A stretch of 55,846 bases of DNA from Saprospiraceae bacterium UBA2329 (GCA_002344975.1 DDUV01000020.1:1-55846), one strand, 5' to 3'; counted from the first letter of the stretch, positions 1 to 8,462 are shown. Notes: generated by a model from the sequence alone, not told the origin. Program-made: numbers and translations.

Positions 1-24
1 ATTTGCGGCAAAACTACGATGTAA

Positions 25-142
25 GGGGCGATAAAAAAATAAAGTGATCATTTTCGCCAAAGGATTAGATAAGTAAACGTTTCATTTTAAGTGTCTTATC
101 TAATCCTTTGGCCTAAAGAAAATGAACATTTATTTTTGCCCC
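25..142. repeat. Long imperfect palindrome (hairpin repeat)
   Basis: Bases 57-73 and 95-111 are a perfect 17-bp inverted repeat around a 21-nt loop. The stem extends outward imperfectly: 25-54 (GGGGC followed by an A-rich run) faces 119-142 (a T-rich run ending GCCCC). The left arm, 25-77, recurs base for base at 55794-55846. This is probably one member of a dispersed palindromic family, either REP-like or a small non-autonomous element. It has no coding capacity. Confidence 0.8.
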
Positions 143-228
143 ACTACTAAGAGCGGTGAAAAAAGTCATTCTCAGGCTGCTGTCTTTGATGTAAATTTGC
201 GATCAGGTAATTTACAGTCGCCTGCTAA

Positions 229-377
229 AAGCTGTGAGCCGCGAGTCTGGTTTTCCAAAAGACAAGGTATTCGTTTTCAATCGTAAGTTTTGAAACCTTC
301 CTGAATGGAAAATCTAATTATTCAACGAATAAACAAACTCGTACCACGCCGGGGGCGTGGTCATAGCTCGCAGCTTG
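229..377. repeat. Dispersed intergenic repeat, family 1, copy A
   Basis: The element starts with an AGCTGTGAGCCGCGAG-type end. It continues with a TTTTCCAAAAGACAAGG stretch (about 251-267) and closes with the palindrome ACCACGCC-ggg-GGCGTGGT (343-361), followed by a reverse copy of the end sequence (ATAGCTCGCAGC). The same parts recur near 20586-20815 and 45193-45362. It fills most of the leader in front of the crotonase gene. Confidence 0.6.
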
Positions 378-414
378 AGATAGTTATGTGATCAGATTTA
401 TATCATCCTGACCA

Positions 415-1188
415 ATGCCCAACCAAGCCAATCAAGGCCGCATAGACTTTCTCGTTGAGGAAGGCGTGGCCCGTATCCGATTTTACCATCCCGCCCACAA
501 CTCCATGCCCGGTTATTTGCTCTCGGAGTTGACGCAAGCCATTGAACAAGCCGGAAATAACGACGCTGTTCGGGTACTCGTACTCGAAAGTGAGGGAGAT
601 CGCACCTTTTGCGCGGGCGCCAGTTTTGACGAATTGGCCGCCATCGAGGATTTTGAAACCGGCAAGCGCTTCTTTCTGGGCTTTGCCAATGTCATCAACG
701 CCATGCGCCGCTGCCCCAAATTCATCATCGGCAGGGTGCAGGGCAAAGCCATCGGCGGCGGGGTAGGACTGGCTTCCGCTACGGACTACTGCTTCGCTAC
801 CGAGGCCGCCGCAGTGAAACTCAGCGAACTGGCAGTCGGAATAGGTCCTTTTGTAGTCGGCCCGGCGGTAGAACGCAAAGTGGGAAAAGCGGCTTTTGCC
901 CAATTGGCCATCCATGCAACCGAATGGCAAACCGCCCAATGGGCCAAGGAAAAAGGTTTGTTTCAGGAGGTTTTTTCCGACATTGCCGCGATGGACGCGC
1001 ACATTGACCAACTTTGTAAACGCCTCGCCGCATCACATCCCGAAGCCATGTGCCGCCTCAAATCTGTTTTTTGGGAAGACGCCGCCCATTGGGATCAGTT
1101 GCTCGACGAACGCGCTGCCGTCAGCGGGCAATTGGTGCTGTCCGGCTACGCCAAAAATGCCATTCAGGCGTTCAAACAAAAAAGCTGA
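415..1188 (+). CDS. Enoyl-CoA hydratase/isomerase (crotonase) family protein
   Basis: This 257-residue protein has the length and fold signature of a single-domain crotonase, a cytoplasmic enzyme acting on acyl-CoA thioesters. The oxyanion-hole segments are visible as FCAGASFDEL (about 65-74) and GKAIGGGVGLA (about 110-120). The region of the catalytic acid reads LSELAVGIGP (about 136-145), a form common in Bacteroidota homologues. The exact reaction cannot be read from the sequence. A hydratase step of fatty-acid or branched-chain amino-acid breakdown is likely because a branched-chain-type 2-oxoacid dehydrogenase lies 305 bases downstream. The ATG at 415 is the first in frame. The stop and the next start are separated by one base, so the next gene is co-translated or co-transcribed. 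Confidence 0.85.
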   Translation: MPNQANQGRIDFLVEEGVARIRFYHPAHNSMPGYLLSELTQAIEQAGNNDAVRVLVLESEGDRTFCAGASFDELAAIEDFETGKRFFLGFANVINAMRRCPKFIIGRVQGKAIGGGVGLASATDYCFATEAAAVKLSELAVGIGPFVVGPAVERKVGKAAFAQLAIHATEWQTAQWAKEKGLFQEVFSDIAAMDAHIDQLCKRLAASHPEAMCRLKSVFWEDAAHWDQLLDERAAVSGQLVLSGYAKNAIQAFKQKS

Positions 1189-1189
1189 T

Positions 1190-1444
1190 ATGAATCCGAA
1201 CGAAATACTCAAAAAGCATTTTTTGGCAACGGTGGACGAACAACTCGCATCGGGCGAACCGCCGCAAACCGCCGAAACCATGCAACGCCTGCAATCCGAC
1301 GGCTACAGCGAAAAGAACGCTCGTTTGCTCGTGGCCCAATGTGTGGCGCTGGAGTATGTGCAATCCATCGAAACCGATCTTCCTTTTGATTATGAGCGAT
1401 TTGTCAGAAATCTGTCGAATCTGCCGGCCCAACCTGTGGTGTGA
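1190..1444 (+). CDS. Small conserved-looking protein of unknown function
   Basis: This 84-residue acidic protein starts at an ATG one base after the crotonase stop. A longer reading frame begins upstream at 896, but that part lies wholly inside the crotonase gene and is a shadow. The central segment has a helical pattern of the type GEPPQTAETMQRLQSDGY followed by a hydrophobic helix, which resembles the repeated helical segment of DUF1841-like small proteins, without their histidines. No catalytic motif, signal peptide or membrane segment is seen. It sits between the crotonase and the E1 dehydrogenase in an apparent three-gene operon, so a role tied to that pathway is possible but unproven. 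Confidence 0.6.
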   Translation: MNPNEILKKHFLATVDEQLASGEPPQTAETMQRLQSDGYSEKNARLLVAQCVALEYVQSIETDLPFDYERFVRNLSNLPAQPVV

Positions 1445-1493
1445 CGAGCGGCGCACAGTTGGTCGTCTTTACCGTTTAAAACCAAATAAAACC

Positions 1494-3563
1494 ATGATGA
1501 CTGCTGCCCAAACCAATACCAAAGTCCTGACCAAAGCCTTCCGCCTCATGGCTACCGCCTACTGGATGGCTCAGGTGTATGAAGAAAACTTCAAATTCGC
1601 TTCCAAATACGTTCACGCCACCTCGCGCGGCCACGAGGCGGTTCAGTTGGCTACTGCCTTCCACCTGCGCCCACAGGATTTTGCCTATCCTTATTACCGG
1701 GATGAAGCCATGCTGCTCGGCATCGGGATGCGCCCTTACGACCTGATGCTCCAACTCATGGCCAAACGCGAGGACCCATTCTCCGGCGGCCGTACTTACT
1801 ACGTTCATCCCAGCCTCCGCGATGCCGACAAACCCCAAATCCCACACCAGTCTTCGGCCACCGGTATGCAGGCCATTCCGGCCACCGGAGCAGCTATGGG
1901 CCTGTGGTACAAAGCCTCCCACCAAATGGCCGATTGGAAACCGGCAGATGCGCCCATTGTGTTGTGCTCTTTCGGCGATGCCAGCATCACGGAAGGCGAA
2001 GTGGCCGAGGCTTTCCAAATGGCGGCGCTCAAACAACTGCCTATATTATATATGGTGCAAGACAATGGCTGGGACATTTCCGCCAATGCCGCCGAAACCC
2101 GCGCTCAAAATGCCGCCGAATACGCACGGGGCTTTCATGGCATCGAAACCCGCAGCATAGACGGCAGCGATTTCGCGCAGTGCTATGAGGTCATCGGCGA
2201 GGTGGTGGAAACCATCCGTCGCGAACGCCGCCCCTTCCTCATTCACGCATCCGTACCCCTGCTCAATCACCACACCTCCGGCGTGCGCAAAGAGTGGTAC
2301 CGCGACGATCTGGAGGCACATCAATTGCGCGATCCCTACCCGCTGCTCCGCCGGCTCATGCTGGAAGAAGGCTGGTCGGAGGCCGATTTGCAGCAAATCG
2401 AAGCCGAGGCCGAGGCATTGGTCAGAGCCGATTTCGCCGCCGCCCGCCAGGCCGAAGACCCGCGCCCCGAAGACTTGTTTACGCACGATTTTGCCCCTAC
2501 TCCCGTCACCGAAGAGCGCGGCGAACGCGAACCAGAGGGCAACGAACCCAAAGTAATGGTGGACTGTGCGCTCTTCGCCCTCGAAGAACTGCTCGAACAG
2601 CATCCCGAATGTCTTATCTATGGTCAGGATGTGGGCGCCAGGCTGGGCGGCGTTTTCCGCGAGTGTGCCACGCTGGCCCAAAAATTCGGCAGTCATCGAG
2701 TTTTCAACACGCCCATCATGGAGGCATTCATCATCGGCAGCACGGCAGGCATGTCGGCGGCGGGCCTGCGCCCGATTGTGGAAGTGCAGTTTGCCGATTA
2801 CATCTGGCCGGGCCTCAATCAGTTGTTCACCGAGCTGAGCCGCAGTTGCTACCTTTCCAACGGAAAGTGGCCCGTGTCGGCCATCTTGCGGGTACCCATC
2901 GGCGCTTACGGCAGCGGCGGCCCGTACCACTCCTCCAGCGTCGAGTCGGTGGTGACCAATATCCGGGGTATCAAAATAGCTTACCCCAGCAATGGCGCCG
3001 ACCTCAAAGGTCTGCTCAAAGCTGCCTGGTACGATCCCAATCCGGTGGTTATTTTTGAACACAAAGGACTGTACTGGAGCAAAGTGCCCGGCACCGAAAC
3101 CGCCCGAACCATCGAACCCTCCGCCGATTATGTGGTGCCTTTCGGCAAAGCCCGCATGGCATTGCAGGCCGACGCTGCGCGTATAGAAGCCGGCGAAGGC
3201 TTGCTCGTTGTTTGTTACGGCATGGGCGTGCATTGGGCGCTCCACGCTGCTGCCAATTTCGCCGGGCGCATTTCCGTCCTCGATCTGCGGAGCCTGTACC
3301 CATTAGACACAGACATGATTTTTGAGCAGTCCCAACGGCATGGCCGCGTCCTGGTCATCACAGAAGAGCCAGTAAACAATACCTTCGCCCAAAGCATCGC
3401 CGCCCGCATCCAGGAGCATTGCTTCGAATACCTCGACGCTCCGGTGCGCACCATTGGCGCCGAAAACCTGCCCGCCATACCGCTCAACGAAACGCTGGAA
3501 AAAACCATGCTGCTCTCCTCCCACAAAGTAGCCGATGCCATAGAGCGTTTGCTGACATATTAA
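1494..3563 (+). CDS. 2-oxoacid dehydrogenase E1, fused alpha and beta subunits (branched-chain type)
   Basis: The protein is 689 residues from the tandem ATG at 1494/1497; an in-frame start at 1341 would overlap the preceding gene and is not used. Residues 1-340 are the alpha half with the thiamine diphosphate motif, GDA at 161 to DN at 190-191, and a GMQAIPATGAAMG substrate-channel segment at about 124-136. Residues 353-689 are the beta half (FNTPIMEA, VEVQFADY, GAYGSGGPYHSSS). Together they form a thiamine-dependent decarboxylase that feeds an E2 lipoyl protein in the oxidative decarboxylation of branched-chain 2-oxoacids or pyruvate. Fused E1 subunits are frequent in Bacteroidota. No E2 or E3 gene is present here. 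The linker between the halves (about 311-352) is acidic and of low complexity. Confidence 0.9.
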   Translation: MMTAAQTNTKVLTKAFRLMATAYWMAQVYEENFKFASKYVHATSRGHEAVQLATAFHLRPQDFAYPYYRDEAMLLGIGMRPYDLMLQLMAKREDPFSGGRTYYVHPSLRDADKPQIPHQSSATGMQAIPATGAAMGLWYKASHQMADWKPADAPIVLCSFGDASITEGEVAEAFQMAALKQLPILYMVQDNGWDISANAAETRAQNAAEYARGFHGIETRSIDGSDFAQCYEVIGEVVETIRRERRPFLIHASVPLLNHHTSGVRKEWYRDDLEAHQLRDPYPLLRRLMLEEGWSEADLQQIEAEAEALVRADFAAARQAEDPRPEDLFTHDFAPTPVTEERGEREPEGNEPKVMVDCALFALEELLEQHPECLIYGQDVGARLGGVFRECATLAQKFGSHRVFNTPIMEAFIIGSTAGMSAAGLRPIVEVQFADYIWPGLNQLFTELSRSCYLSNGKWPVSAILRVPIGAYGSGGPYHSSSVESVVTNIRGIKIAYPSNGADLKGLLKAAWYDPNPVVIFEHKGLYWSKVPGTETARTIEPSADYVVPFGKARMALQADAARIEAGEGLLVVCYGMGVHWALHAAANFAGRISVLDLRSLYPLDTDMIFEQSQRHGRVLVITEEPVNNTFAQSIAARIQEHCFEYLDAPVRTIGAENLPAIPLNETLEKTMLLSSHKVADAIERLLTY

Positions 3564-3863
3564 ATTTGTTTTTGGGCGTGCCGGCTACTCTTACAAAAAC
3601 TCAGGTAGCCGTCGGGTGCCTCCGTCACTTCGCCTATCGGCTGCGTTACCCTCGGCCCCCTCACGCAAAGGGTTTCCTGCTATTGAAGAGCTGTATCCAT
3701 ATTCAGGTAGTCGTCTCAAATGTTTACGCACAAGTTGATTCTATGTGCTCATAATTTATTTATTTTCAATATTTTATACTTTTTTTTGGACTTGTATCGC
3801 CGCCATGCTGCCTGACCCCGTTTTATGAAATTGTATTTTTATTAAAAAAAATGTTTTAAAAAA
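3564..3863. other. Intergenic stretch without a recognisable gene
   Basis: About 300 bases follow the E1 gene. The first half has coding-like composition but no plausible gene on either strand. The second half (from about 3750) is strongly AT-rich and leads into the promoter at 3864-3894. No clear rho-independent terminator is seen for the upstream operon. Confidence 0.5.
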
Positions 3864-3894
3864 TTGCTTTTAAAAACAAAAGCATGTATATTTG
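3864..3894 (+). promoter_or_regulatory. Bacteroidota-type promoter
   Basis: A -33 TTG at 3864-3866 and a -7 TATATTTG at 3887-3894 are separated by 20 bases, which matches the phylum consensus. The -7 box overlaps a potential TTG start at 3892. That start would lie before the transcript begins, which supports the ATG at 3928 as the true start. Confidence 0.75.
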
Positions 3895-3927
3895 CATTGT
3901 AATCGCAAGAATAAAACTTCCGACACA

Positions 3928-4740
3928 ATGGAAATTCAAGTTCTCATCAGCAAAAAAGGCACCAAAGTAGTCATCGCCACGCAGCTTCACCAGGCATTGG
4001 AGCTGCCGCATCAGCACTATCCGGTCAATGTGCGCAAGTGGATCAAAGATGCTTACAGCTTTCAGGACGGCATCCGTCGCCCCATCGCCATGAAAGATTA
4101 TGGCGTGCGCAAATGGAAAGACAATCCAATCGTGGAGGATTATTACCTCACCGTAGAATTAGCCAAACATATTGCCCTGCATTCCCGCAGCCGGGTGAAA
4201 ATGGACATCGCCCGCCAATTAGCCGCACATGACGATACACAGGAGCGCGAAGGTATGTTGAGCAAAGAGCAGGTACTGGCCGTACTCGATCTGACCAAAG
4301 CAATGGGCTTGGTTTCGTGTCAGGATGCCTGCGAACGTCGGCATCTGGAAACGTATGAAGAGCGCAACGGCGGCCGGTCCACCGACTGGTGGCAATATCG
4401 CTCGGAAGTGATGGGGTACTCTGTGGAGGAATTGCGCCAACGGCTCAGCCTCAGCGGGCAAAAAGTAGCCGGAAAGAATCGCCGCCAACTGTTGATGCAA
4501 TTGGACAAACACGAAATCGTGCGCTCGGCGGTGATAGACCTTTTTATGTCTATGGGTAAATCAGAATCGTATGCCCGTACACTGGGAGACTTGGCCAAAG
4601 TTTTTGCTCAGGAAATGAATGTCGAAATTTATGATGATCGCACCAATGAACCTGTGCTTCCGCTGGGGCCTTCCATCAATCCTGCGGTCGTAAATGAAGT
4701 AAAGGCCGGAAAACGGGAGGCCGTGCTTGCCTGTTGGTAA
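3928..4740 (+). CDS. AntA/AntB antirepressor-like protein
   Basis: The protein has 270 residues. The N-terminal 95 or so residues resemble the AntA/AntB antirepressor fold: a VNVRKWIKD segment (about 33-41), a charged loop, and DYYLTVELAKHIALHS (about 71-86) in the place where phage antirepressors have their conserved YxLT-(D/V)xAKxLA stretch. Residues 110-270 are mostly helical and basic, with no domain that I recognise. It is a single gene with its own promoter and no phage genes near it, so it is either a domesticated antirepressor or a regulator of the same fold. It is probably cytoplasmic, since no signal peptide or membrane segment is seen. DNA or protein binding is an inference from the family. 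Confidence 0.55.
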   Translation: MEIQVLISKKGTKVVIATQLHQALELPHQHYPVNVRKWIKDAYSFQDGIRRPIAMKDYGVRKWKDNPIVEDYYLTVELAKHIALHSRSRVKMDIARQLAAHDDTQEREGMLSKEQVLAVLDLTKAMGLVSCQDACERRHLETYEERNGGRSTDWWQYRSEVMGYSVEELRQRLSLSGQKVAGKNRRQLLMQLDKHEIVRSAVIDLFMSMGKSESYARTLGDLAKVFAQEMNVEIYDDRTNEPVLPLGPSINPAVVNEVKAGKREAVLACW

Positions 4741-5072
4741 TATGTACCTCACACCGTCAGGTGCGAAGCCGGGCGCTGCTAACCACCGCGCCATGGCGCG
4801 GGTGCCGAAGGCTATGCGCAAAACTTGGCTGCGCAAGGTATAACCCCTCTTTGCCTGATATTATAATCCATTCAAGAGCTTGCTTCCGGCAACGGATAGC
4901 AGGCTCTTGTTTTATTGTAAAAAATAAGCCTCAAGGTCACATTTGCCGTCAGATATTGGTTGTAATCAGGTCTAAAGCAGAGTGAAATTTTTACGCACAG
5001 ACTTTTGTTTCCTCTGCCGGGCGGCAATCCGTGATGCGCAGAATAAAAATCTATAAAAAAATATTTTTTCAC
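4741..5072. other. Intergenic stretch with a perfect 16-bp palindrome
   Basis: There is no gene here. Bases 4786-4801 read CCGCGCCATGGCGCGG, a perfect self-complementary sequence in a GC-rich patch that could be a regulator site or part of a repeat. The remainder becomes AT-rich towards the tRNA-tuf promoter. Confidence 0.5.
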
Positions 5073-5104
5073 TTGGAAAATTGAGGGCAATAGTCGTATC
5101 TTTG
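5073..5104 (+). promoter_or_regulatory. Promoter of the tRNA-tuf operon
   Basis: A TTG at 5073-5075 and TATCTTTG at 5097-5104 are 21 bases apart, the Bacteroidota -33/-7 arrangement. About 170 bases of leader separate it from the first tRNA. No other promoter is evident before tuf, so the four tRNAs and tuf probably share one transcript. Confidence 0.7.
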
Positions 5105-5276
5105 CAATCGCTTTCCGGGAAAAGTTCCGATCAAAGGCAAATTAAGTTGGTTTTCAATAGTTTAAGTACTGAAAATCAATGACTTTGAAAAGTAGTTCAA
5201 ATACATCTGCTTTGGCACATCGTTTTTAGAATAGCGAATTTTTACATCCGCTACTCCAGATACTAACTGCCATAAA

Positions 5277-5349
5277 GCCAGTGTAGCTCAGTTGGTAGAG
5301 CAGCTGATTTGTAATCAGCTGGTCGGGGGTTCGAGTCCCTCCACTGGCT
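5277..5349 (+). tRNA. tRNA-Thr (anticodon TGT)
   Basis: The acceptor stem GCCAGTG (5277-5283) pairs with CACTGGC (5342-5348). The D arm AGCTCAGTTGGTAGAGC and the T loop GGTTCGAGTCC are present. The anticodon TGT sits in the loop closed by GCTGA/TCAGC. CCA is not encoded. Confidence 0.95.
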
Positions 5350-5410
5350 CAGCCAAAATAGGCAGAAATGTTGCAAAAGCAGCGTATTTGATTTGACATA
5401 ATTATCTTTT

Positions 5411-5496
5411 GGGGGTACGCCGAAGTGGGAGAGACGGGGCAGACTGTAAATCTGTTGGCTATGCCTGAATAGGTTCGAATCCTATTACCCCCACCA
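5411..5496 (+). tRNA. tRNA-Tyr (anticodon GTA)
   Basis: This is a class II tRNA with a long variable arm. GGGGGTA (5411-5417) pairs with TACCCCC (5486-5492). The anticodon GTA lies in CAGACTGTAAATCTG. The 3' CCA is encoded (5494-5496), unlike its neighbours. Confidence 0.95.
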
Positions 5497-5506
5497 TTTT
5501 AGCAAT

Positions 5507-5579
5507 GCGGACGTAGCTCAGTTGGTAGAGCATCAGCCTTCCAAGCTGAGGGTCGCGGGTTCGAATCTCGTCGTCCGCT
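5507..5579 (+). tRNA. tRNA-Gly (anticodon TCC)
   Basis: GCGGACG (5507-5513) pairs with CGTCCGC (5572-5578). The anticodon TCC lies within CAGCCTTCCAAGCTG. The D and T arms are standard and CCA is not encoded. Confidence 0.95.
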
Positions 5580-5640
5580 CAAAAAATGAAGCAGGCGCAC
5601 CGGCAGTCTTCTTTATTTTCTGTTGCATTATGGCATTTAA

Positions 5641-5712
<72 letters not shown>

Positions 5713-5762
5713 CTTGTTCAGCATCTTTAATCTTTTTAAACCATATCCTAAATCAACTACCA

Positions 5763-6959
5763 ATGGCTAAGGAGCAATTTCAAAGAACCAAGCCGCACGT
5801 AAATGTTGGTACGATAGGTCACGTAGACCATGGTAAGACCACTCTCACGGCTGCCATCACCTACGTTCTTTCCCAGTCGGGTCTTGCAGAGAAGAAGGAC
5901 TATGATTCCATCGACGCCGCTCCCGAAGAGAAAGAAAGAGGTATCACCATCAATACGGCGCACGTGGAATATCAGACGGCCAACCGTCACTATGCACACG
6001 TTGACTGTCCGGGTCACGCCGACTATGTGAAAAACATGGTTACGGGTGCCGCTCAAATGGACGGCGCCATCCTCGTAGTAGCAGCTACGGACGGCCCGAT
6101 GCCGCAAACCCGCGAGCACATTCTGTTGGCTCGTCAGGTAGGCGTTCCCAAGATCGTTGTTTTTATGAACAAAGTTGACCTTGTGGACGACCCTGAAATG
6201 CTCGAACTCGTAGAAATGGAAGTGCGCGAATTGCTCGACACCTACGGCTTCGATGGCGACAGCGCCAGCATCATCAAGGGTTCAGCCCTCAAGGCTCTCG
6301 AAGGTAACCCCGATGGCGAAAGAGCTATCAAAGAATTGATGGATGCTGTTGATAATGACATTCCTCAACCGGAGCGTCTCGTTGACAAGCCTTTCCTCAT
6401 GCCGGTAGAAGACGTATTCTCTATCACCGGTCGTGGTACGGTGGCTACGGGTCGTATTGAGCGTGGCGTTATCAAAACCGGTGACCCCGTGGAAATCGTA
6501 GGTATGTTGAAAGAAGGCGAAAAACCTCTTACCTCTACGGTTACGGGTGTGGAAATGTTCCGCAAAATTCTCGACCGTGGTGAAGCCGGCGACAATGCAG
6601 GTTTGCTCCTCCGCGGTATTGAAAAAGAAGCTATCCGTCGCGGTATGGTTATCTGCGCTCCGGGTTCTGTGAAGCCGCACAAGAAGTTCAAGTGCGAGGT
6701 TTACGTCCTGAGCAAAGAAGAAGGTGGTCGTCACACTCCGTTCTTCAACGGTTATCGTCCGCAGTTCTACTTCCGTACGACCGACGTTACCGGCGACTGC
6801 AAACTGGCCGAAGGCGTAGAAATGGTAATGCCTGGCGATAACGTTACGATGGAAGTATCTCTCCTCAATACCATCGCTATGGAAAAAGGTCTTCGTTTCG
6901 CTATTCGCGAAGGTGGCCGTACCGTTGGCGCAGGTCAGGTAACTGAGATCATTGATTAA
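5763..6959 (+). CDS. tuf: Elongation factor Tu
   Basis: This 398-residue protein is the GTPase that delivers aminoacyl-tRNA to the ribosomal A site. The G1 loop GHVDHGKT is at about 19-26, followed by DCPGH (G3) and NKVD (G4). The beta-barrel domains 2 and 3 follow, with the conserved GRGTVATGRIE and PQFYFRTTDVTG segments, and the length is normal. The start is the ATG at 5763, giving MAKEQFQRTKPH. An in-frame ATG at 5586 would translate through the tRNA-Thr gene and is rejected. The gene follows four tRNA genes in the order Thr-Tyr-Gly-Thr, the same order as the tRNA cluster before tufB in enterobacteria, and is probably transcribed with them from 5073-5104. Confidence 0.98.
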   Translation: MAKEQFQRTKPHVNVGTIGHVDHGKTTLTAAITYVLSQSGLAEKKDYDSIDAAPEEKERGITINTAHVEYQTANRHYAHVDCPGHADYVKNMVTGAAQMDGAILVVAATDGPMPQTREHILLARQVGVPKIVVFMNKVDLVDDPEMLELVEMEVRELLDTYGFDGDSASIIKGSALKALEGNPDGERAIKELMDAVDNDIPQPERLVDKPFLMPVEDVFSITGRGTVATGRIERGVIKTGDPVEIVGMLKEGEKPLTSTVTGVEMFRKILDRGEAGDNAGLLLRGIEKEAIRRGMVICAPGSVKPHKKFKCEVYVLSKEEGGRHTPFFNGYRPQFYFRTTDVTGDCKLAEGVEMVMPGDNVTMEVSLLNTIAMEKGLRFAIREGGRTVGAGQVTEIID

Positions 6960-6988
6960 TATCTGATTCTTTCAGAAGTGATATGAGC

Positions 6989-7022
6989 AAAGATTAGGCA
7001 CTCTTTTGGGGGCCTAATCTTT
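6989..7022 (+). terminator. Hairpin terminator after tuf
   Basis: AAAGATTAGGC (6989-6999) pairs perfectly with GCCTAATCTTT (7012-7022), giving an 11-bp stem and a 12-nt loop. Only a short T-rich tail (TCTCTGTT) follows, so termination may be partial and could let some transcripts run on into tRNA-Trp and secE. Confidence 0.65.
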
Positions 7023-7050
7023 CTCTGTTAACTGCTGATTTATTTGTCAT

Positions 7051-7123
7051 ACGGGCATAGCTCAGTTGGTAGAGCGACGGTCTCCAAAACCGTAGGCCGA
7101 GGGTTCAAGTCCTTCTGCCCGTG
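7051..7123 (+). tRNA. tRNA-Trp (anticodon CCA)
   Basis: ACGGGCA (7051-7057) pairs with TGCCCGT (7116-7122). The anticodon CCA is within ACGGTCTCCAAAACCGT. The gene is 15 bases before secE; a tRNA-Trp between tuf and secE is usual in Bacteroidota and several other phyla. Confidence 0.95.
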
Positions 7124-7138
7124 CAATAAATATCCGAG

Positions 7139-7336
7139 ATGGAAAAGATCAAATTGTACTTGCTGGAAAGCTATAATGAACTGGTTCACAAAGTGACCTG
7201 GCCCACTATGAGTAGCCTGATGTCCAATACAGTAGCCGTATTGGTAGCTTCTGCCATTTTGATGGGAGTCATTATCCTGATGGACGGCGGTTCCAATGCT
7301 TTGACTAAACTCATTTACGGAGTAGGTTCCAATTAA
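7139..7336 (+). CDS. secE: Protein translocase subunit SecE
   Basis: This 65-residue protein has one membrane helix (about 30-50, TVAVLVASAILMGVIILM), preceded by the amphipathic SecE segment ELVHKVTWPT (about 14-23), in which the KVTWP motif is diagnostic. SecE clamps the SecY channel in the cytoplasmic membrane. The short single-helix form is the normal one outside enterobacteria. Its place between tRNA-Trp and nusG is the conserved one, and 16 bases separate it from nusG. Confidence 0.95.
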   Translation: MEKIKLYLLESYNELVHKVTWPTMSSLMSNTVAVLVASAILMGVIILMDGGSNALTKLIYGVGSN

Positions 7337-7352
7337 GTATATTCCCGAAGCG

Positions 7353-7901
7353 ATGTCGGAAGAAAAAAAGTGGTATTCTTTGCGGGTGATCAGCGGAAAA
7401 GAACGCAAGATCAAAGAGCGTATCGAGCTGGAGATACAGCGCGAGGGCTGGTCTGAGTTTATTACGCAGGTGATTGTACCCACTGAAAAGGTATATAAAA
7501 TCCGAAATGGCAAAAAAGTAATTTCGGAGCGCAACATTCTTCCAGGGTATTTGCTCATTGAGGCCGATCCGGTTCGGTTTACACCGGAAATTGTGCAGGC
7601 TATTGCCAATGTGCCCAACGTTATCCACTTTCTGGGCAAGAACACGCCGATTCCCATGCGTGAAGCCGAAGCCAACCGCATGTTGGGCAAAGTAGATGAA
7701 TCTCAGGGGGCTGGTGAATCGCTGATCGAACCGTTTATCGTGGGCGAAACCATCAAAATTATTGATGGGCCGTTCAGCGAGTTTGTCGGGGATATTCAGG
7801 AGGTTAACGAGGAAAAGAAAAAGCTGAAGGTCATTGTGAAAATTTTTGGCCGTGGCACTGAGGTGGAACTCAATTTCATGCAAGTAGAAAAACAAGCATA
7901 A
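7353..7901 (+). CDS. nusG: Transcription termination/antitermination factor NusG
   Basis: This 182-residue protein has an N-terminal NGN domain (about 1-115, with WYSLRVISGKE at the start and ILPGYLLIE at about 62-70) and a C-terminal KOW domain (about 128-182, with GETIKIIDGPFSEFVGDI). NusG binds the clamp of RNA polymerase and links it to the ribosome (through S10) and Rho. The length and gene place are normal. It lies in the secE-nusG-rplKAJL-rpoBC order and is followed by a 105-base gap before the rplK start. Confidence 0.97.
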   Translation: MSEEKKWYSLRVISGKERKIKERIELEIQREGWSEFITQVIVPTEKVYKIRNGKKVISERNILPGYLLIEADPVRFTPEIVQAIANVPNVIHFLGKNTPIPMREAEANRMLGKVDESQGAGESLIEPFIVGETIKIIDGPFSEFVGDIQEVNEEKKKLKVIVKIFGRGTEVELNFMQVEKQA

Positions 7902-8006
7902 TAAAGATTTGGTCTGCAAATTTTGCGCTCCTGTTTTCGTCAGGTAATCATGGCGAAATACGCTTCCCCGGAGCAATCAATGAGCTGGCCGGCAAAAACG
8001 ACAACA

Positions 8007-8462
8007 ATGGCAAAGGAAATCGAAACCTTTATAAAACTGCAAGTCAAAGGCGGCCAAGCCAACCCTGCGCCCCCAATCGGTCCTGCGCTCGGTTCTAAAG
8101 GTGTGAATATCATGGAGTTTTGCAAGCGCTTCAATGCTGTGACGCAAGACAAAATGGGTAAGATCATCCCGGTAATCATTACGGTATTCAAGGACAAATC
8201 CTTTGAATTCGTACTGAAAACCGCTCCTGCCGCTGCTCAATTGATGGAAGTCTCCAAGATCAAGAGTGGCTCGGCACAGCCCAATCGCAACAAGGTAGGC
8301 TCTGTAACTTGGGATCAGGTAAAAGCCATCGCCGAAGACAAAATGGCTGACCTTAACTGCTTCAGCCTTGATGCTGCCATGAGCATGGTGGCAGGCACTG
8401 CTCGCAGTATGGGTCTCCGGGTAGAGGGCACGCCGCCTTGGGGAGACTCGGACGTAAACTGA
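8007..8462 (+). CDS. rplK: 50S ribosomal protein L11
   Basis: This 151-residue protein of the ribosomal stalk base binds 23S rRNA with L10 and the GTPase-associated centre. The family signature is clear: an N-terminal proline-rich segment (NPAPPIGPALGSKGVN, about 19-34) and a C-terminal rRNA-binding domain with KSGSAQPNRNKVG. The start at ATG 8007 gives the usual MAKEIETFIKLQV. In-frame starts further upstream (from 7923) would add an atypical N-terminal extension and are not used. Confidence 0.96.
   Translation: MAKEIETFIKLQVKGGQANPAPPIGPALGSKGVNIMEFCKRFNAVTQDKMGKIIPVIITVFKDKSFEFVLKTAPAAAQLMEVSKIKSGSAQPNRNKVGSVTWDQVKAIAEDKMADLNCFSLDAAMSMVAGTARSMGLRVEGTPPWGDSDVN

Noticed and set aside
2046..3245. 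399-codon open frame on the minus strand
   Set aside because: It is antisense to the E1 dehydrogenase gene, whose motifs are unambiguous.
4741..5072. Riboswitch upstream of the tRNA-tuf operon
   Set aside because: Only a short perfect palindrome is present, it lies before the promoter, and no conserved riboswitch core is visible.
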